Shown: piece after piece, positions 46,119 to 58,373 of the stretch | Layout: every line of letters begins with the position of its first letter | How positions within the stretch are numbered: the first letter of the stretch is position 1 | Source of the DNA: Dipteris shenzhenensis | Lineage: Eukaryota > Polypodiophyta > Polypodiopsida > Gleicheniales | Assembly (NCBI GenBank): GCA_047967505.1 | Contig: CM106539.1 | DNA length: 64,000 nucleotides | Strand: one strand, 5' to 3' | Position numbers and translations under genes: made by a program | Notes under the pieces: model-generated | Databases searched by the model: none | Told to the model about the DNA's origin: nothing | Seen by the model: the letters and a program-made list of their open reading frames with translations, nothing else

Positions 46119-47241
46119 TGCTCCTTACAAGCACCTACTACACCAGGACTACACCATCCATTTTGCCCTCTAATTGGTCTCCTATCAACCCCAGATCTGG
46201 TCTTTTAACTATAGCAAAAGTTACACATTACATGCAACCACCTCACCTCTAATCCATACTATTCCAGGCATCTGGAGGGCCTTTGGCCTGCTACGTAAGT
46301 CCAAATATGTGCTGCCCACATGGCATCATATGTCTTGCCCATGTGGCAGCCCCATCTCTTTGTTTTACTCTGTGGCTATGCCACGAAATGGTAGATGGCT
46401 GGGCAAGAAAGCAAATGCTAACTCTAGAAGGGGAAAACAGAGTTAGAAAGATTTCCTGAGAGGAGGGATCTTTAAGAATCTTGTTGAACTTGGTCATCCA
46501 TGACTAGGCAAGTTACCTTTTCCAACTAGGTGCCCCAAAGCACTCTCCACACATGCTTCCCAAATTCTACTCATTAATTATAGTCCTAAAGCATTCTCCC
46601 CACATGCTTTGCAAATTCCACCTAGGTGCCCGAAAGCATTCTCCCCGCATGCTTGCAAATTCTACTAATTAATTGCAGTCCTCGCATTTGTGCCTTCCAA
46701 TTCCTAATTCCTTGTTCATCCTTGATGGGAATTATTCACTTATATTACCCACTTTGACAATTTTGTATGCTAATCACATTAGAGCTTTTGGAGTACTTGC
46801 CTTTGGAGTATCTACCTCATTGGCCCTCTCACCTCACTAGAGTGTCCAATGGTGGCTTATCACATCAACTCCTTTATTCATAGTAGATTCTTGGGATTCT
46901 AATCCTATTAGCTCCTTTAATCACATTAGAGTTCTTGCATGCTAATCATCTTAGCTCCTCTAATTATATTAGAGTTCCAGCATGCTATTAGCTTCTCTAA
47001 TCATATTAGAGTTCATGAATGCTAATCATATCATATTAGAGTTCCCTGATAGCATATGGTTAATTAAATGCCACTTAAATTGGAATAAAAATCTATCCAC
47101 CTTAAATCTTGAGTCTCCAACTAGCATGGTGACATGAAAAGATACTATGATGCATAAAACCATAGTACAATAAAATGTTCACCCTTAGTAAGTTGAAATG
47201 TTGAAAAGGGGATTTGGAGGGAGAGCTTGAGTTTATAGATC
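46119..47241. repeat. Diverged ~1.2-kb repeat, copy 2
   Basis: The second copy of 43480-44690 has many substitutions and indels, so the duplication is old. The same internal short repeats appear: GCATTCTCCCC units at 46510-46650 and ATCATATTAGAG units at 46760-47045. From 47242 to 47709 nothing was recognised. Confidence 0.85.
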
Positions 47242-47709
47242 TTACACATATACTTGGAAGGCACTAGCACGGTAGAAGGAGTAAAGCAATGCATAAATGA
47301 AGTTAAAGTAAGAAGCTAGATCAAATAGAGTTGCGATTAATGCAAAGAACACATACCTCTATCTCATCCATGCTAAAAGGTATGGTCATGAGAATCTATA
47401 CACAATGATGCAATTAGCTTGAATATAATAAGTGAGCATTTACATAAGCTTTAGGCAGAAGAGTGATGCTTTCACAACATAACAAATTGAGTTGGTAGAC
47501 AATATACTATGAGGTGCACAAGAGTGGAAAAGCTGCACAATTGAATATATTTGAGCTTTATGTGAGATTTTAATAGTAGTATCATGTCATCACCACGGGA
47601 TAAGTGAAAACATGGTTACACCAAATGCATAACATTGTCCAAGCTTTATAGTTCCCAAAAATTAAAATGTATGTTTCTCATAAGCAAATGCTACATTGAA
47701 GCATTATTC

Positions 47710-48290
47710 GAAGGCAGTGGAGGATAATCACCACAAAGACCTTCATGACATCAATTGTCAGCTGGAGAAATCTCTACGATATAATTCTTTGAAAGGAAAG
47801 GAAATTCATGAACTTGTACGTGACTTGCAAAGAATGCAAGCTGCACTAAACATAGTGTAGGCTACAAGGAACAGGCTTGAAGTTGAAGCCACAAAACTAA
47901 AGGATAATCTTGTGTAGGTTTAGGAGGAAAGATTAACCTTGCAACAGACCACATTCTCACACATGGAATAGCAAAGAGGAGATCAAAGGGTTAAGAGATT
48001 CTATTGTGAGTAAGGAAACATAAATTCAAGGATTGAGATTACAGGTAGAATTGCTACAATCCACACTATCCCATAATAAGGAATAAGAACAAAACTGGCT
48101 AGATCAGCAAGCTCAATGGGAAGTCCTCAGTCAGCAAATGAAAGAAAGAAACATTGCTTATGGCAATGAATTGCTTGATCTTCACCAACAAGCAATGCTA
48201 CAGTTGTCAAAGAGAGAGAACATTTAGCTTAAAGAGAAAGAAAACCTAGTCACTCAAATTCAGCAAACTTAGAAAGAAATTGGGTTACAT
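47710..48290 (+). pseudogene. Gln/Glu/Leu-rich coiled-coil relic
   Basis: It reads as a long helical protein (QLEKSLRYNSLKGKEIHELV, then DQQAQWEVLSQQMKERN and LVTQIQQT) with one frameshift near 47975. Nine stops interrupt it, seven TAG and two TAA and no TGA, each where Gln would fit. No family was recognised; a long coiled coil is the only safe statement. From 48291 to 49560 I see no gene. Confidence 0.5.
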
Positions 48291-49564
48291 TCCTAGTTGG
48301 GACTTCCAACCATGGTCATGTTCAAAACCTTACCTCTCTAGAGCAGCATAATGAAGTCGACTAGAGCCAACACGAGCATCAAATTTAGAGAGGTTGTTGC
48401 TGGTTGATGTGGCGTGTGTCTTGCCCCAAGTGCTCTGTCTGCATATACTTGTCCACAGGTAGCTAGAGAAGCAATAACATGAGACATCCCTTTAAATCAA
48501 AATATCGTGCAAAAAAATGAGTAGATTAAAAAATCATTTGCTAGAGGAAATCAAAACAAGATCTTAAAGCAACAATAGTGACTTATTACTCGCCAAAAAA
48601 GTGAGTAGAGTGACCAAAAAGCATTTGCTAAAGGAGACCTATGTAGGCAAGGATGTTGCTATCCAATGAGCGTTGAACTTTAAGATTCAACCTGTGGGTT
48701 TTTCACAATCATAGCCAATAAGTTGCCACTAGCATGAGTTGCCACAGTACTGCACTGAACACCTGCCGCTCAATATTGCTACAGCCAAAGCCAAGAAAAG
48801 ATGATGAGGCATCTACAACAAGAAGTTTACGAGAAAGAAGATGCATCCAACATGCTCTTTAGTGCTATGCATCCAGATTTGCTACTTTAAATCTCCCCTT
48901 GCTTTCCAGATCATGGATAGACAAAAGGGCGCCATGGCAGACAAAAGGTGCGAGGTGGTGCTCTGTGAGGAAGGTGAGGTCGATGGCTCCTTCACGGGAT
49001 GACATCCACATGCTTGGAACTCATCAGGAAAAGAAGGGAAGGGGAGGAACTTCTTGAAGTATACTTCTACGCCAAGCTGGAGGAGGCCGAGAAGGGCACA
49101 ATAGTTGCTACTCACGGTATTGAGAGGAGATAAAGCTCAAAAGCATGGATGTGACTTGAGATATGGGGAGGGGGTGAAACCAAAATCAGTCCATGTATAT
49201 GCTCGAGGAATGGCGAGAGAAATTGAAACCAATACGTATATCCTCTCAAGAAAGGGAGGGCAAAATTGAGCTTGTGAAAGTGAGTGAAAAGGTTTTTTTT
49301 GGGCCAAAAATGACATATAAAAGTCTACTAGAATAGCCCTTTCATATCAAATAGTTTTTTCCCTAGTCACATAGTGAAGAAAACATCACTTTAGTCACTT
49401 TGGAAATATTATAATATTGCATATATGTACATATACATATATTATTATATGTATATATATCTTAACAACTGCATGTACATTGAGAAATATGAAATCCCAT
49501 AACTATTCCACAAATCCACAACTCCTAAATGAATGAATTATATGCCATTCATCTTTTCTTGTAA

Positions 49565-49770
49565 TAATAATAATAGAAGCAAACCACTGCGCTAGTGGCA
49601 TTTATATTCCTAGTGTGCAACCAACCACCATGTTGGTGAGCAACCACCGCACTGATGGCAGTTAAGTTAATGTCCTCATAATAATAGAAGCAAACCACCA
49701 TGCTGGTTGCAATTAATATCTTAGTGCACAACCAACCTCCGAGCTGCAACCAACCAATGCTATTATACTA
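49565..49770. repeat. ~115-bp tandem duplication
   Basis: AATAATAGAAGCAAACCAC starts both units (about 49567 and 49679), followed by a CTGGTTGCA/CTAGTGGCA variant, TTAGTG..CAACCAACC and CCG. The second unit is slightly shorter. Confidence 0.8.
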
Positions 49771-50171
49771 GAAGCTATTATACTAGAATGAATATTTTAT
49801 CAACACTTTCTACTATTGTCACAATACTCAATGATGTCTTTAAATTATCCACTATTCTCACTAGCTTTGAAAGTTAGTCTCATCCACAACCTCTTTCATA
49901 TCTAGATGTCCTATGATCCTTGACAAAATGTCAGACTTCATTCTCAAGTCCAAGTTTTTTGTGATCTGCTTGAAATGTTGCACAACTGTTAATGTCAGGT
50001 GTATCATCCGTGCATTGAGTGAGTTGCTTTGATGCTGTAGCACTTCCAATGCAGAGTTCTCCATGCTGCACACAACCATATTTCAATGGTATATCATGAA
50101 TTAATGAATGGTATAGGAAGAAAATAAGTCAAAACATGCATGCTCAATCTTATTGTATGAAAGAGTCATCC

Positions 50172-50173
<2 letters not shown>

Positions 50174-50212
<39 letters not shown>
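50174..50212. repeat. (AG)n microsatellite
   Basis: An AG run of about 38 bp. Scattered GAGAGAGA tracts continue to 50520. No gene was found from 49771 to 50829. Confidence 0.95.
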
Positions 50213-50214
<2 letters not shown>

Positions 50215-50829
50215 TAAAATTGTACATTCAGCCACAAGAGACATAATCGTACACTCAACATGTCAATTGGATTTTGTGCCAGAGAGAGATAATCATACAT
50301 TGAAAAGCGTGAGGGATTCAGTGAGAGAGAAGGGGAGAGAATCATATAGCCAAACCAGTTTGCAGAGAGAGAGAGGGATGGACCTCCTATGAAGATGAGC
50401 CGAGAGAATTGCAAAGTCAACAAGACTTAGATGTGTGTGATTGATTCCATGAGAGAGAAGAGAGTCAAGTGTTAATGGTCTCAAACACATGCGACTGATT
50501 CCACGAGAGAGAAGAGAGTCACTTTAGAGTAGATTGTAAATCGTGGACTCCTCGATGTGTGTGGGGTAAGACAAAATCTAGATTAGACAATGTGCGGGGA
50601 CTCCTTGTTATGTGAGGATAAGCATCTTTTCTTCCATAGTAGTAGACAATTTAGTACAAAATCGATGCTAAGACCTTGCTAGCTGTTTGCCAAAAAGAGT
50701 ACTTTTCTAAACATCGTAGCATGATTTCACCCTAGAAGACAAAATCATTTGCCAATAAGTAGTGTCAAAATTTCTTGTACATCAGTAAGAACATGAAAAT
50801 CAATATCCCAATTGGTAGATATAAGGATG

Positions 50830-53800
50830 GGTGTTGTGATAAAGGCACCACTTTAAAAGCTCAAAGGCTTGGTCGCACTCTTCAATCCATAAGAATTCCA
50901 ACAACAATTTAAAAAGTATCATGGCATACCGCAATATAAATCTTCTATAGTAGCTGGCATGCCCCATTAGGACCTATACACCTTTGGAATTTGTAGGAGG
51001 AGGAAATTGCATGATGATTTTGATTTTTTCCATGTCAGTTTTGCAATCCCATGTTAAGAAACGATGTGTCCCAAAAAAACTCTGTGAGTGACCACCTTGA
51101 ACTGGCATTTTGTTGGATTTAAGGAGGTGCCATACTCCTTGCATTTGATTAGAACTACTTTACAACATTTTAAGTGATCTTGCTTGTTGGAGTGGATGCA
51201 CAAATCATCCAAGAATACTGCACGAATCTACTAAAAAATGAATGGCGGTGAACATGACACTCTCTAGAATGTGTTTGGGGCATTACATAGGCTGAAGGGC
51301 ATGAACCTATAAGCAAATATGCCCCATTCTGTAGAAAATGCTATTTTGGATTGGTCGTCAAGAGCAATTTACACTTGGTTATAACCACTATAGCCATCCA
51401 AGAAGCTGTATATCTCTCTGATCCAACCACCTTTTCCAACACTGGTTCTATAAGTGGTTGGGGATAGCTAGCAATCCCTGATTATGGTGGCATTCACATT
51501 ATTTAAGTTAACACATATCCCCAGCTTGTTGTTGTGTTTAGGCACGATGTGATGATGGGTGAAATCCAATCAGTGTGCACTATCTAATAGATCAATCCTG
51601 CATCTAAAAGTTTTTCCAGCTCATCATAGACCATGGTGCCATATTTTGGATTTGTTCTACATGGTCCACATAGCTTAGGGTGGACACCTTCCCTAATAGG
51701 GATCGTGTGTACTACCACTTCTAGTGAAATTCTCCTCATTTTCTTGTATGACCGTGCTAGGCAGTCTCGCTATTCCATTAGGAGTTCTTTAGATTTGTTA
51801 CAGTTTCTTTTGTGAGCTATTTCCCAATAATACCAATTTCTCCTCCTCCCCTTCAAGGGTGAGGCTTTTTGTTATAGTTTTTTCTGGTCCCTCATACATT
51901 GGAGTCTCTCCATGTTATCAGTTTCTTGCACTTTAGATTCTCATACTAGTCTTGTCATTGCTATGGGGACACTATCACTGGTGTAGTTCTTGGAGTACTC
52001 TGGTACTTCACAAAGATTAACCTCTGATGGTGTTGAACTAGCCTTACATTGGCCATGGTCACTTGGTGGCATAAAATCATTAACTAGTTTTTAAGGATCT
52101 TGTGAACTTTCTTTTTCTGGCTTAAACTTTCAAAAATTTTTACATTGGGAGTTGTTGGGCAACTTTTCCACAGCAAATTATTCCCAAGTAGTAGTTCATT
52201 TGTTGTGCACACTCCTTTAAGTCCATAGGTGGACCATTCAAGAGGAGGTGGTTTAGATTATGGGAGAGCTGGCTTTGTAAGATACAACTCTATAGGATCT
52301 TGGTTTGGACTCGTTTGAACTCATTGAAGTGGTTGGCCTTGGCTTTGTTGATATGTCCTCCTTCGGTTTTCTTGCAGGATTTTCTACTATTATTCAGCTT
52401 TGGAGTTTCAACTTTGTGAAGTTCAACTGCCATTAAAGACATGGTGTTCTAATTGAGCATTTTCAGCCTCTATTTCAAGGTCCCAAGGAAAATTCGAGTC
52501 CTTATTATAATTCAAAGCTTCTTCAGGATCACTATTCCATTCAAGGTCAACCATAAAAAATTGCACTTCTAAATCTATTGGTTCTTCATGTATGAGTGGA
52601 GGTTTTACCTATATGACTGTAGCGTAAATTTATGAGGAGATTGGATCTAGTGTATGGCAGTTGTCAATGGTCACAAATGCTTGGATCCAATTGTTGATAT
52701 TGCTTTATGTATCTCCAGTTAAGGTTTTTTGTTGTGGGAGGTTTTATTTACTTGAGATTGTCATTGAAGAGGTTTTGTCCAATAGTCTAGGCACAATGGG
52801 TTTTATTGCTTCTATCCCCAGATTGACTCATACTACTATGTCGTGATTTTGTATTGTCAATCTATCAGTTCCCCAATCATGGAGGACTGATGCTTCACAC
52901 AGGCAAGGACGTCCAAGAAATAATTGATAAGATTTCCTGGGGAGATCCAAGATTGTGAACTGAAGAGTAAAGCGGACTCCTACTACCTTTGTGGATACTC
53001 CATTCACTATACCCTAGGGATTTGCACATGAATCATCTGCAAGGCATATGTTTAAATAAGCCTTTTGCTTTGGTGGGGGACCCCATTCATCATAGAGACC
53101 CTTGGATATGACATTCACACCTGCTCCACCATCCACAATGGCTTGGATCCCATCTTATTCTTTCTGGATTAAAGGCACAATGATGTTACATATGTCATCT
53201 GTTTCACCCATCCGCACAGGGATATCTTCTATGTCTTCCATAGATGGAGGGGGATTTGAGGATTCCAATAGGAATGGACAGAGGGAAACTTACAATGCTA
53301 GAGAGTACGACACCTTCAAGTTGGCATGGCGGAACATTTTGTTGTGGATCTTGTTGCTGGAACAAAGGCTTGATTATAGTGTAAATACGATGGGGCCAAG
53401 TCAGGGATTGGATCTTGTGCTTGCTTCTCAGCCTTGAATTGAGCTTGTTCTCTTTCCACCCATTATTGAAGTGCTTGAAATCAAGCCTTTTCCATGTTGG
53501 CATTAGGGTATGGATCTTCTTTTATTTTAGGATCTCGAGTTGATGTTGATGTGCTTGGCTTCTTATTGCTCGACAGAGGTATAGGAACATGTGATTTCTT
53601 TTGAAGAGTTCTTCTTGATTGAATTGGAATAGTAGGACCCTTGGTTGCCTTTTTTTGTTGGTGTGTAATTACATGCACATGTTGTGATAATATGCTTGCT
53701 GTCCCTAGACTTGATGGACTACCCCAATAATGCCGATTGAGACATTAGGCTTAGCTTTATTTTGTTGTGGGACCTTGTTTTTCATGGGACAATCCATAGA

Positions 53801-53990
53801 AGCATGGCTAGTGCCACAATCTCTACAGAGTGGTTGGAAAGTAGCGGGGCTACCCTGAGGGCATGGTGCGATCCGATGATTCTTTCCACAAACGTACCAC
53901 TTGATTGGTGCTTGATATGTGTTGGGACAAACTTGATTTGCATATACAAGTATCAAACCTTCCGATCCTTTCACATAGTAGACTGGGTAC
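50830..53990 (-). mobile_element. Old Ty3/gypsy element, minus strand, left part
   Basis: Minus-strand order from right to left is gag (to 53200), protease, RT and a trace of RNase H. It is split by the younger element at 53991-63350 and continues at 63351. Its LTRs were not recognised. Confidence 0.85.
50830..53990 (-). pseudogene. Ty3/gypsy gag-protease-RT relic
   Basis: Gag C-part (53990-53705) has CGKNHRIAPC and CRDCGTSHASMDC knuckle motifs. Protease is clear at about 53105-53135: VDGGAGVNV, with DGG for the usual DSG/DTG, as in the younger element, followed by a GRPCL-type C-terminus (about 52895). RT (51760-50850) shows GYSGYNQV, FSLCNAPNTF, an intact FLDD box (about 51204-51215), NPTKCQF and LGHIVS. 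The RNase H start (NWDIDFHVLTD) decays near 50800. Several stops and frameshifts make it inactive. Confidence 0.85.
53987..53990. other. Target-site duplication GTAC, left copy
   Basis: GTAC precedes the 5' LTR and is repeated at 63351-63354 after the 3' LTR. Removing the element and one GTAC leaves the older gag frame continuous across the site. Confidence 0.85.
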
Positions 53991-56618
53991 TGTGACACCA
54001 AAAATTGATATTTTTAACTTGGCATTGATATTGTTTTTCTCTATGTTTGATAAGAGTTTGAGTATCAAGTGATAGCCTAGTGGCTCTCACTTATTTCTAT
54101 TTTCTATGATATTGTATGGGATTGAGAGGATGAGATGAATTTCTCATTGTAAATACCATAGGTATGAATTATAAATACCTTGGTATGGGGTGAGAGTTAT
54201 TTGTGTATGGGATATTATGAGTTTTTTAGAAAATAAGAAGAGTGAGTCATATAAAGAGGTGGGCTCATGTCCATGTGTTCCAATAATATAAGAGAGGCCA
54301 CATGCCAAGCATGTGGAAGGCATGTGGAGGAGTGTGAAGTCAAGAGGAATCCTTCTAGAACTCCTATGTAGAATAAGGAGGATGTGGACATGTGGAAAAG
54401 AGAGGGTCCCTATGGGCTCCATGTGAGGAGACTCTTGACTTTCTCAGTATTTTAAGAGTCTTGAGCATCTTGTGATGGGACACATGGCAAGAGTAGCCAA
54501 AAAGGACATGGATGGTGACATACGTGCTTATGTGATTGATGGGGAAAGGAATCTATAGGCAGCAATTGTAAATGGGTGAAGGAGGGTAACAAAATCTCTA
54601 TAAAAGGAGCCCTCCTCTCCCTTGTTCATAAATCTCTTCCACCATTAGGCCTCATGTTGCTGTAGCTCTAGTCTCCCCAAGCCTCATCCATGAGCCTTCT
54701 CTCCCTCTTGTAGATATTCCCTTATGTAGACTCTTGAGTCCATCTCTCTCTAGTTTATTCTCTCTCTCTATGAGTAGTTTTGGAGCTTTTGCTCCCTCTT
54801 GTATGTATGAAACCTCTTCTTCTCCCTTGTGTTTGCAGTGTTGGAGTGGATTCTCACTCTATTTGTAATGAAGGTCACTTCAGGTTCTCTCTCTCTTGAG
54901 TGTCTCTTCCCTTTTCTTTCTTTCGAAGCCTTAAAAGTTCTTTCTATTCGGCTGCTCACTGTGCACACATGGTCCATCTGTTTCCCGAGCCACCATGCAA
55001 ACTTCTCTTTGTCTGGTACATGCACATATCATTCACACCCAAACGTTTTGAAATGGGAGACAGATGGCTTCTTACTACTGTAAGCCTCATGTGGTGTTTT
55101 ACCTTTGAGTGCCTTTATATAGCTATGATTAAGGATGTAAACCAAAGTATTGACAACCTCAGCCCAAAAATGGTTTGGCAATCCAGCAGCTTTCAACATA
55201 CACCTCCCCATCTCCACAGTGGTTTGCATTCGGCATTCAACTAGCAGTCCAGCAGCTTTCAACATACACCTCCCCATCTCCATAGTGGTCTGCATTCGGC
55301 ATTCAACAATCAAATTTTGCTGAGGTGTATGTGGTGTCATCGTTTGTTGCTTTTGATCCCTTCGCTCTTGCAAAAATCTCCAAACTCTGTAGAAACAAAC
55401 TCACCACCACCATCCGATCTGATTTTCTTCACTTTTCTCCCTGTTTTATTTTCAACAAGCTATAGCCATTCTTTCAATTTACCAAAAGCTTGAGCCTTTT
55501 CACGAAGAAAGTACACCCACATCTTCCTACTATAGTCGTCGACAATCAATAAAAAATAGGAAGATCCCCCCAAGGCCTATGTAGGCATCTATGAGGGATG
55601 GATCATTGATGAAGGTGGAGTCGAGGGAGCATCCTGCCCAGGCGAAATTAGCATGGGCGGAGGGCAGTTTTCATGACAGTTTGACCCCCTGTTAGTATTT
55701 TGCTCATAACTTTCTGCTCGATAGTCCGATTTTAATGAAATTTATATCAGCACGAAGCTCTCTTTAAGACGCATGCTTGTATGTAATTAGATCTTGAATC
55801 AGATATTGTTGCAAAAAGTTATGATTCTCTATGTCTGATAGTCAATTTTCATGACAGTTTTTACCCCGTCTAGTAAACTGTCCATAACTTTTTGGCTGCT
55901 TCTCTGTTTCTTATGAAACATATATCAGTGCGAATTCTCTTTAAGGCGCATGTCTCTAGGTGCTTAGATCTTGAATCAAATATTGCTGCAAAATGTTATG
56001 AGTCTCTTTGTTTGATAGTCTATTTTCATGATAGTTTTTACCCCCTTCTAGTAAACTGTCCATATCTCTTCAACCGTCTATCTTTTTCAATGAAACTTAT
56101 ATCAGCGCGAAGCCCATATTAAGGCGTATATCTTTTGTGTTTGAATCTTTGATATCATGTCTCTACTGAAAGTTATAGGCCTCTGTGTCTAATGACAATT
56201 TGTAGAGTGTTTTGAGCTAAGTGTAAAGGTGTCTATGAAGGAGGTGCAATATTTCCTCGGAATCTACCCATCTGACCTAATCAGCCCCTTCAAACTCCTC
56301 GATATATCTCAGTTCATGTCATGTTGAGTTGCAAGATCTTCTTTCAACAACGTATCGCTCTTCTCTTTGGCACAGACCGGCTCGCTGAGAATATGGCCTC
56401 TGCTGATCTTTTCCTTCTCCCTATGCTTGATTACAACATCACTCAGGATGTTACCATCTTCATTCTCATCTAAGGGAGGAAAGTATGGTGTGGTATCTTG
56501 GCATAAAAGGTTCTTTCTAATGTCCCATTCTCAATGATAAATATCTTTGTCAGTCAGTTTGAAAGCAATAGGAAGTGAAGAGGTGCATGAAGTTTATTAC
56601 CCCCAACTTCATGTCACA
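53991..56618 (+). repeat. 5' LTR of the Tat-like element (2628 bp)
   Basis: TG..CA ends, a TATA box TATAAAA at 54599-54605, and three internal ~178-bp tandem units (55668-55845, 55846-56032, 56033-56197). It is about 560 bp longer than the 3' LTR because of a copia integrase fragment at 55012-55589. Confidence 0.93.
55012..55589 (-). pseudogene. Ty1/copia integrase fragment inside the 5' LTR
   Basis: On the minus strand this reads a copia integrase core: GGSSYFLLIVDDYSRKMWVY (first catalytic Asp), IRSDGGGEF (second), TPHTPQQNLIVECRM, LPNHFWAEVVNT and HFKTFGCE. A 66-bp stretch is duplicated in tandem (55193-55258 and 55259-55324). The 3' LTR has only about 20 unrelated bases at this place, so the fragment arrived after the element inserted, or was lost from the other LTR. 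Confidence 0.9.
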
Positions 56619-56623
56619 TCTTT

Positions 56624-56641
56624 TGGTGGAGACGCTGGGTA
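56624..56641 (+). other. Primer-binding site of the Tat-like element
   Basis: TGGTGGAGACGCTGGGTA lies five bases after the 5' LTR and starts with the required TGG. From memory it resembles the complement of a tRNA-Ala 3' end (TGGTGGAGATGC..GGG) with a few mismatches. The tRNA identity is inferred. Confidence 0.55.
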
Positions 56642-56693
56642 CGTTTGGTATTGGATTCATCCCACCTTACTAAATGGTCTCGGGTGTACTTGA

Positions 56694-57223
56694 TTGCATG
56701 TTATGCCTAGAAGAGGCATGTGTTTTGATGAGATAAAGAAGATGCCTGGAAGAACTCTGTTAGAAGAGATTGCAACCCGTTTAAGAGAACTTGAAGATTG
56801 TGAAGGTGATGCTCAAGCTATTTGCACATTCACCATGATCATATCCTTTATGTTTGCACTGTTGAATATGTTGGTGAATCGACAATGCCGGCAGCAAGCA
56901 CAATGATAGATTGGGGATTGTTCCATGCACTGGTAGCTTGGTGTGAAGAAGAGTTGAGTCTTTGGGTAGTTTTCGACTATAACAGTGGAGTGGTGATTCT
57001 TAATGCTTTCAATTTCTTTTGCTATGCAAATGATGAAGAGTACAATATCTTGAAGCTTTTATGTGCACTTCCTATTGTGAGAAGGGTGATTCTAGAATGC
57101 ATGTATACACAATGTTTTCATGGTGCTGGTTGGTCACTTATTTTTGAAGATTTTGTTGAGGATCACATTGTGGAGGGTTTTCAACAAGTAGTTATGCATA
57201 ATAAGTTGGTCTTGGTATACTAA
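56694..57223 (+). pseudogene. Upstream ORF1 of the Tat-like element
   Basis: Two overlapping frames (56694-56906 and 56822-57223) lie between the primer-binding site and gag. They carry helix-prone segments (RTLLEEIATRLRELEDCEGD) and a hydrophobic, acidic C-part (VVILNAFNFFCYANDEEY). Tat/Ogre elements are known to have an extra ORF here of unknown function. No domain was recognised. A frameshift near 56820 probably splits one gene. Confidence 0.5.
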
Positions 57224-57246
57224 GGCTCTGTGGGATTGGATATTAT

Positions 57247-58373
57247 TTGGATCTTGGTGTTTCCTTTTTGTGTTTCATCATGGTGAAGATTCCAGTATTT
57301 CGAGGGACCCAAGGGGAAGACTCGGAGTCTTATCTTCAGGATTTTGTTCGAGGATGCCGGCTTTCTGGATGGTCCATGAAGGATCAGGTGGAGATTTTGC
57401 CTAATTTTCTTGAAGGTGTAGCCTTGAGTTGGCATGATACCTTGTCGAACTCTACCAAGGAGACTGGGACCAAGTGGTGGCAGCAATGAAGCAGAGATTT
57501 GGGGCAGTGGAGTCACCAAATGCTTTGATGTTGCAATTGGACCGATTCTATCAAGGAGAGGGTGAGTTGGTCTCTGCGTTGGCAATCCGATATGAAACTT
57601 TATGGATGAAGTATGAAAGGGCAGCTTTGCGAGCTGTGGCATCTGCATCATCGGCCCCTCAAAGTCTCTCAGGGATGGAGCACTTAAAGATGAGCAAATT
57701 TGTTATGGCTTTGGAGCCTCGTCTTCGCTCAAAAGTAATGAGTAAAGATCCAACAACATACGTGGAGGCACTTCACATTGCAACTAAGAAAGAAGCTTCT
57801 CTAAAGATCGAATCCTCTTTTGTGTCTTCAACAGCTTCAACTTCTAAGGTGGAGGTAATGGGCACTCCTCACGTACCAAAGTCCTCTGAGTTAGATCATA
57901 ATATCTCCCAATTGATGGCAGAGTTTGCTGATTTGAAATTGCATTTGGTTAATGCACAACCACCTAGAGCACCAAAGAGTGAAGATAGGCCTCGAGATAG
58001 GAGTGGGGTCACTTGCTATGAATGTAATGAAAAAGGTCACTATCGCCCCGAGTGTCCTAGATTGAGAAAGAAAGAAGAAAAACAAGTATCCTTGTTAGAA
58101 GCTTCTTCAAGGGATGAGCAAAGAGAGGTAATGATGGCTAAACGGGGGCGTGGTAAAGCAAAAGAAGAAGAAGAAAGCAAGGAAGAAGTAGATGAGGAAC
58201 ATCAGGAAGAGGAACACCGTAGTAAGAAAAAGAAGGCATCTAGAAGAAGAATTAGCCAGTCAGACTTTCCTTTAGGACAAGGAATTGGAAGCTATGACTT
58301 GTTGTCTGACCTTAAAGAAAAGGAAGCTCATATCACCTTTGGTCAATTACTTGCTTTGTCTCCAAAACTATGA
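57247..58373 (+). pseudogene. Tat-like gag with zinc knuckle
   Basis: The first frame (57281 ATG to 57489) starts MVKIPVFRGTQGEDSESYLQ, the gag core. The second (57474-58373) continues with MKQRFGAVESPNALMLQLDR and ends with the CCHC knuckle CYECNEKGHYRPEC (about 58015-58056) and a Glu/Lys-rich tail. A one-base frameshift near 57474 separates them, and TGA at 58371 cuts it from protease. Gag forms the particle that packages element RNA. Confidence 0.88.
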
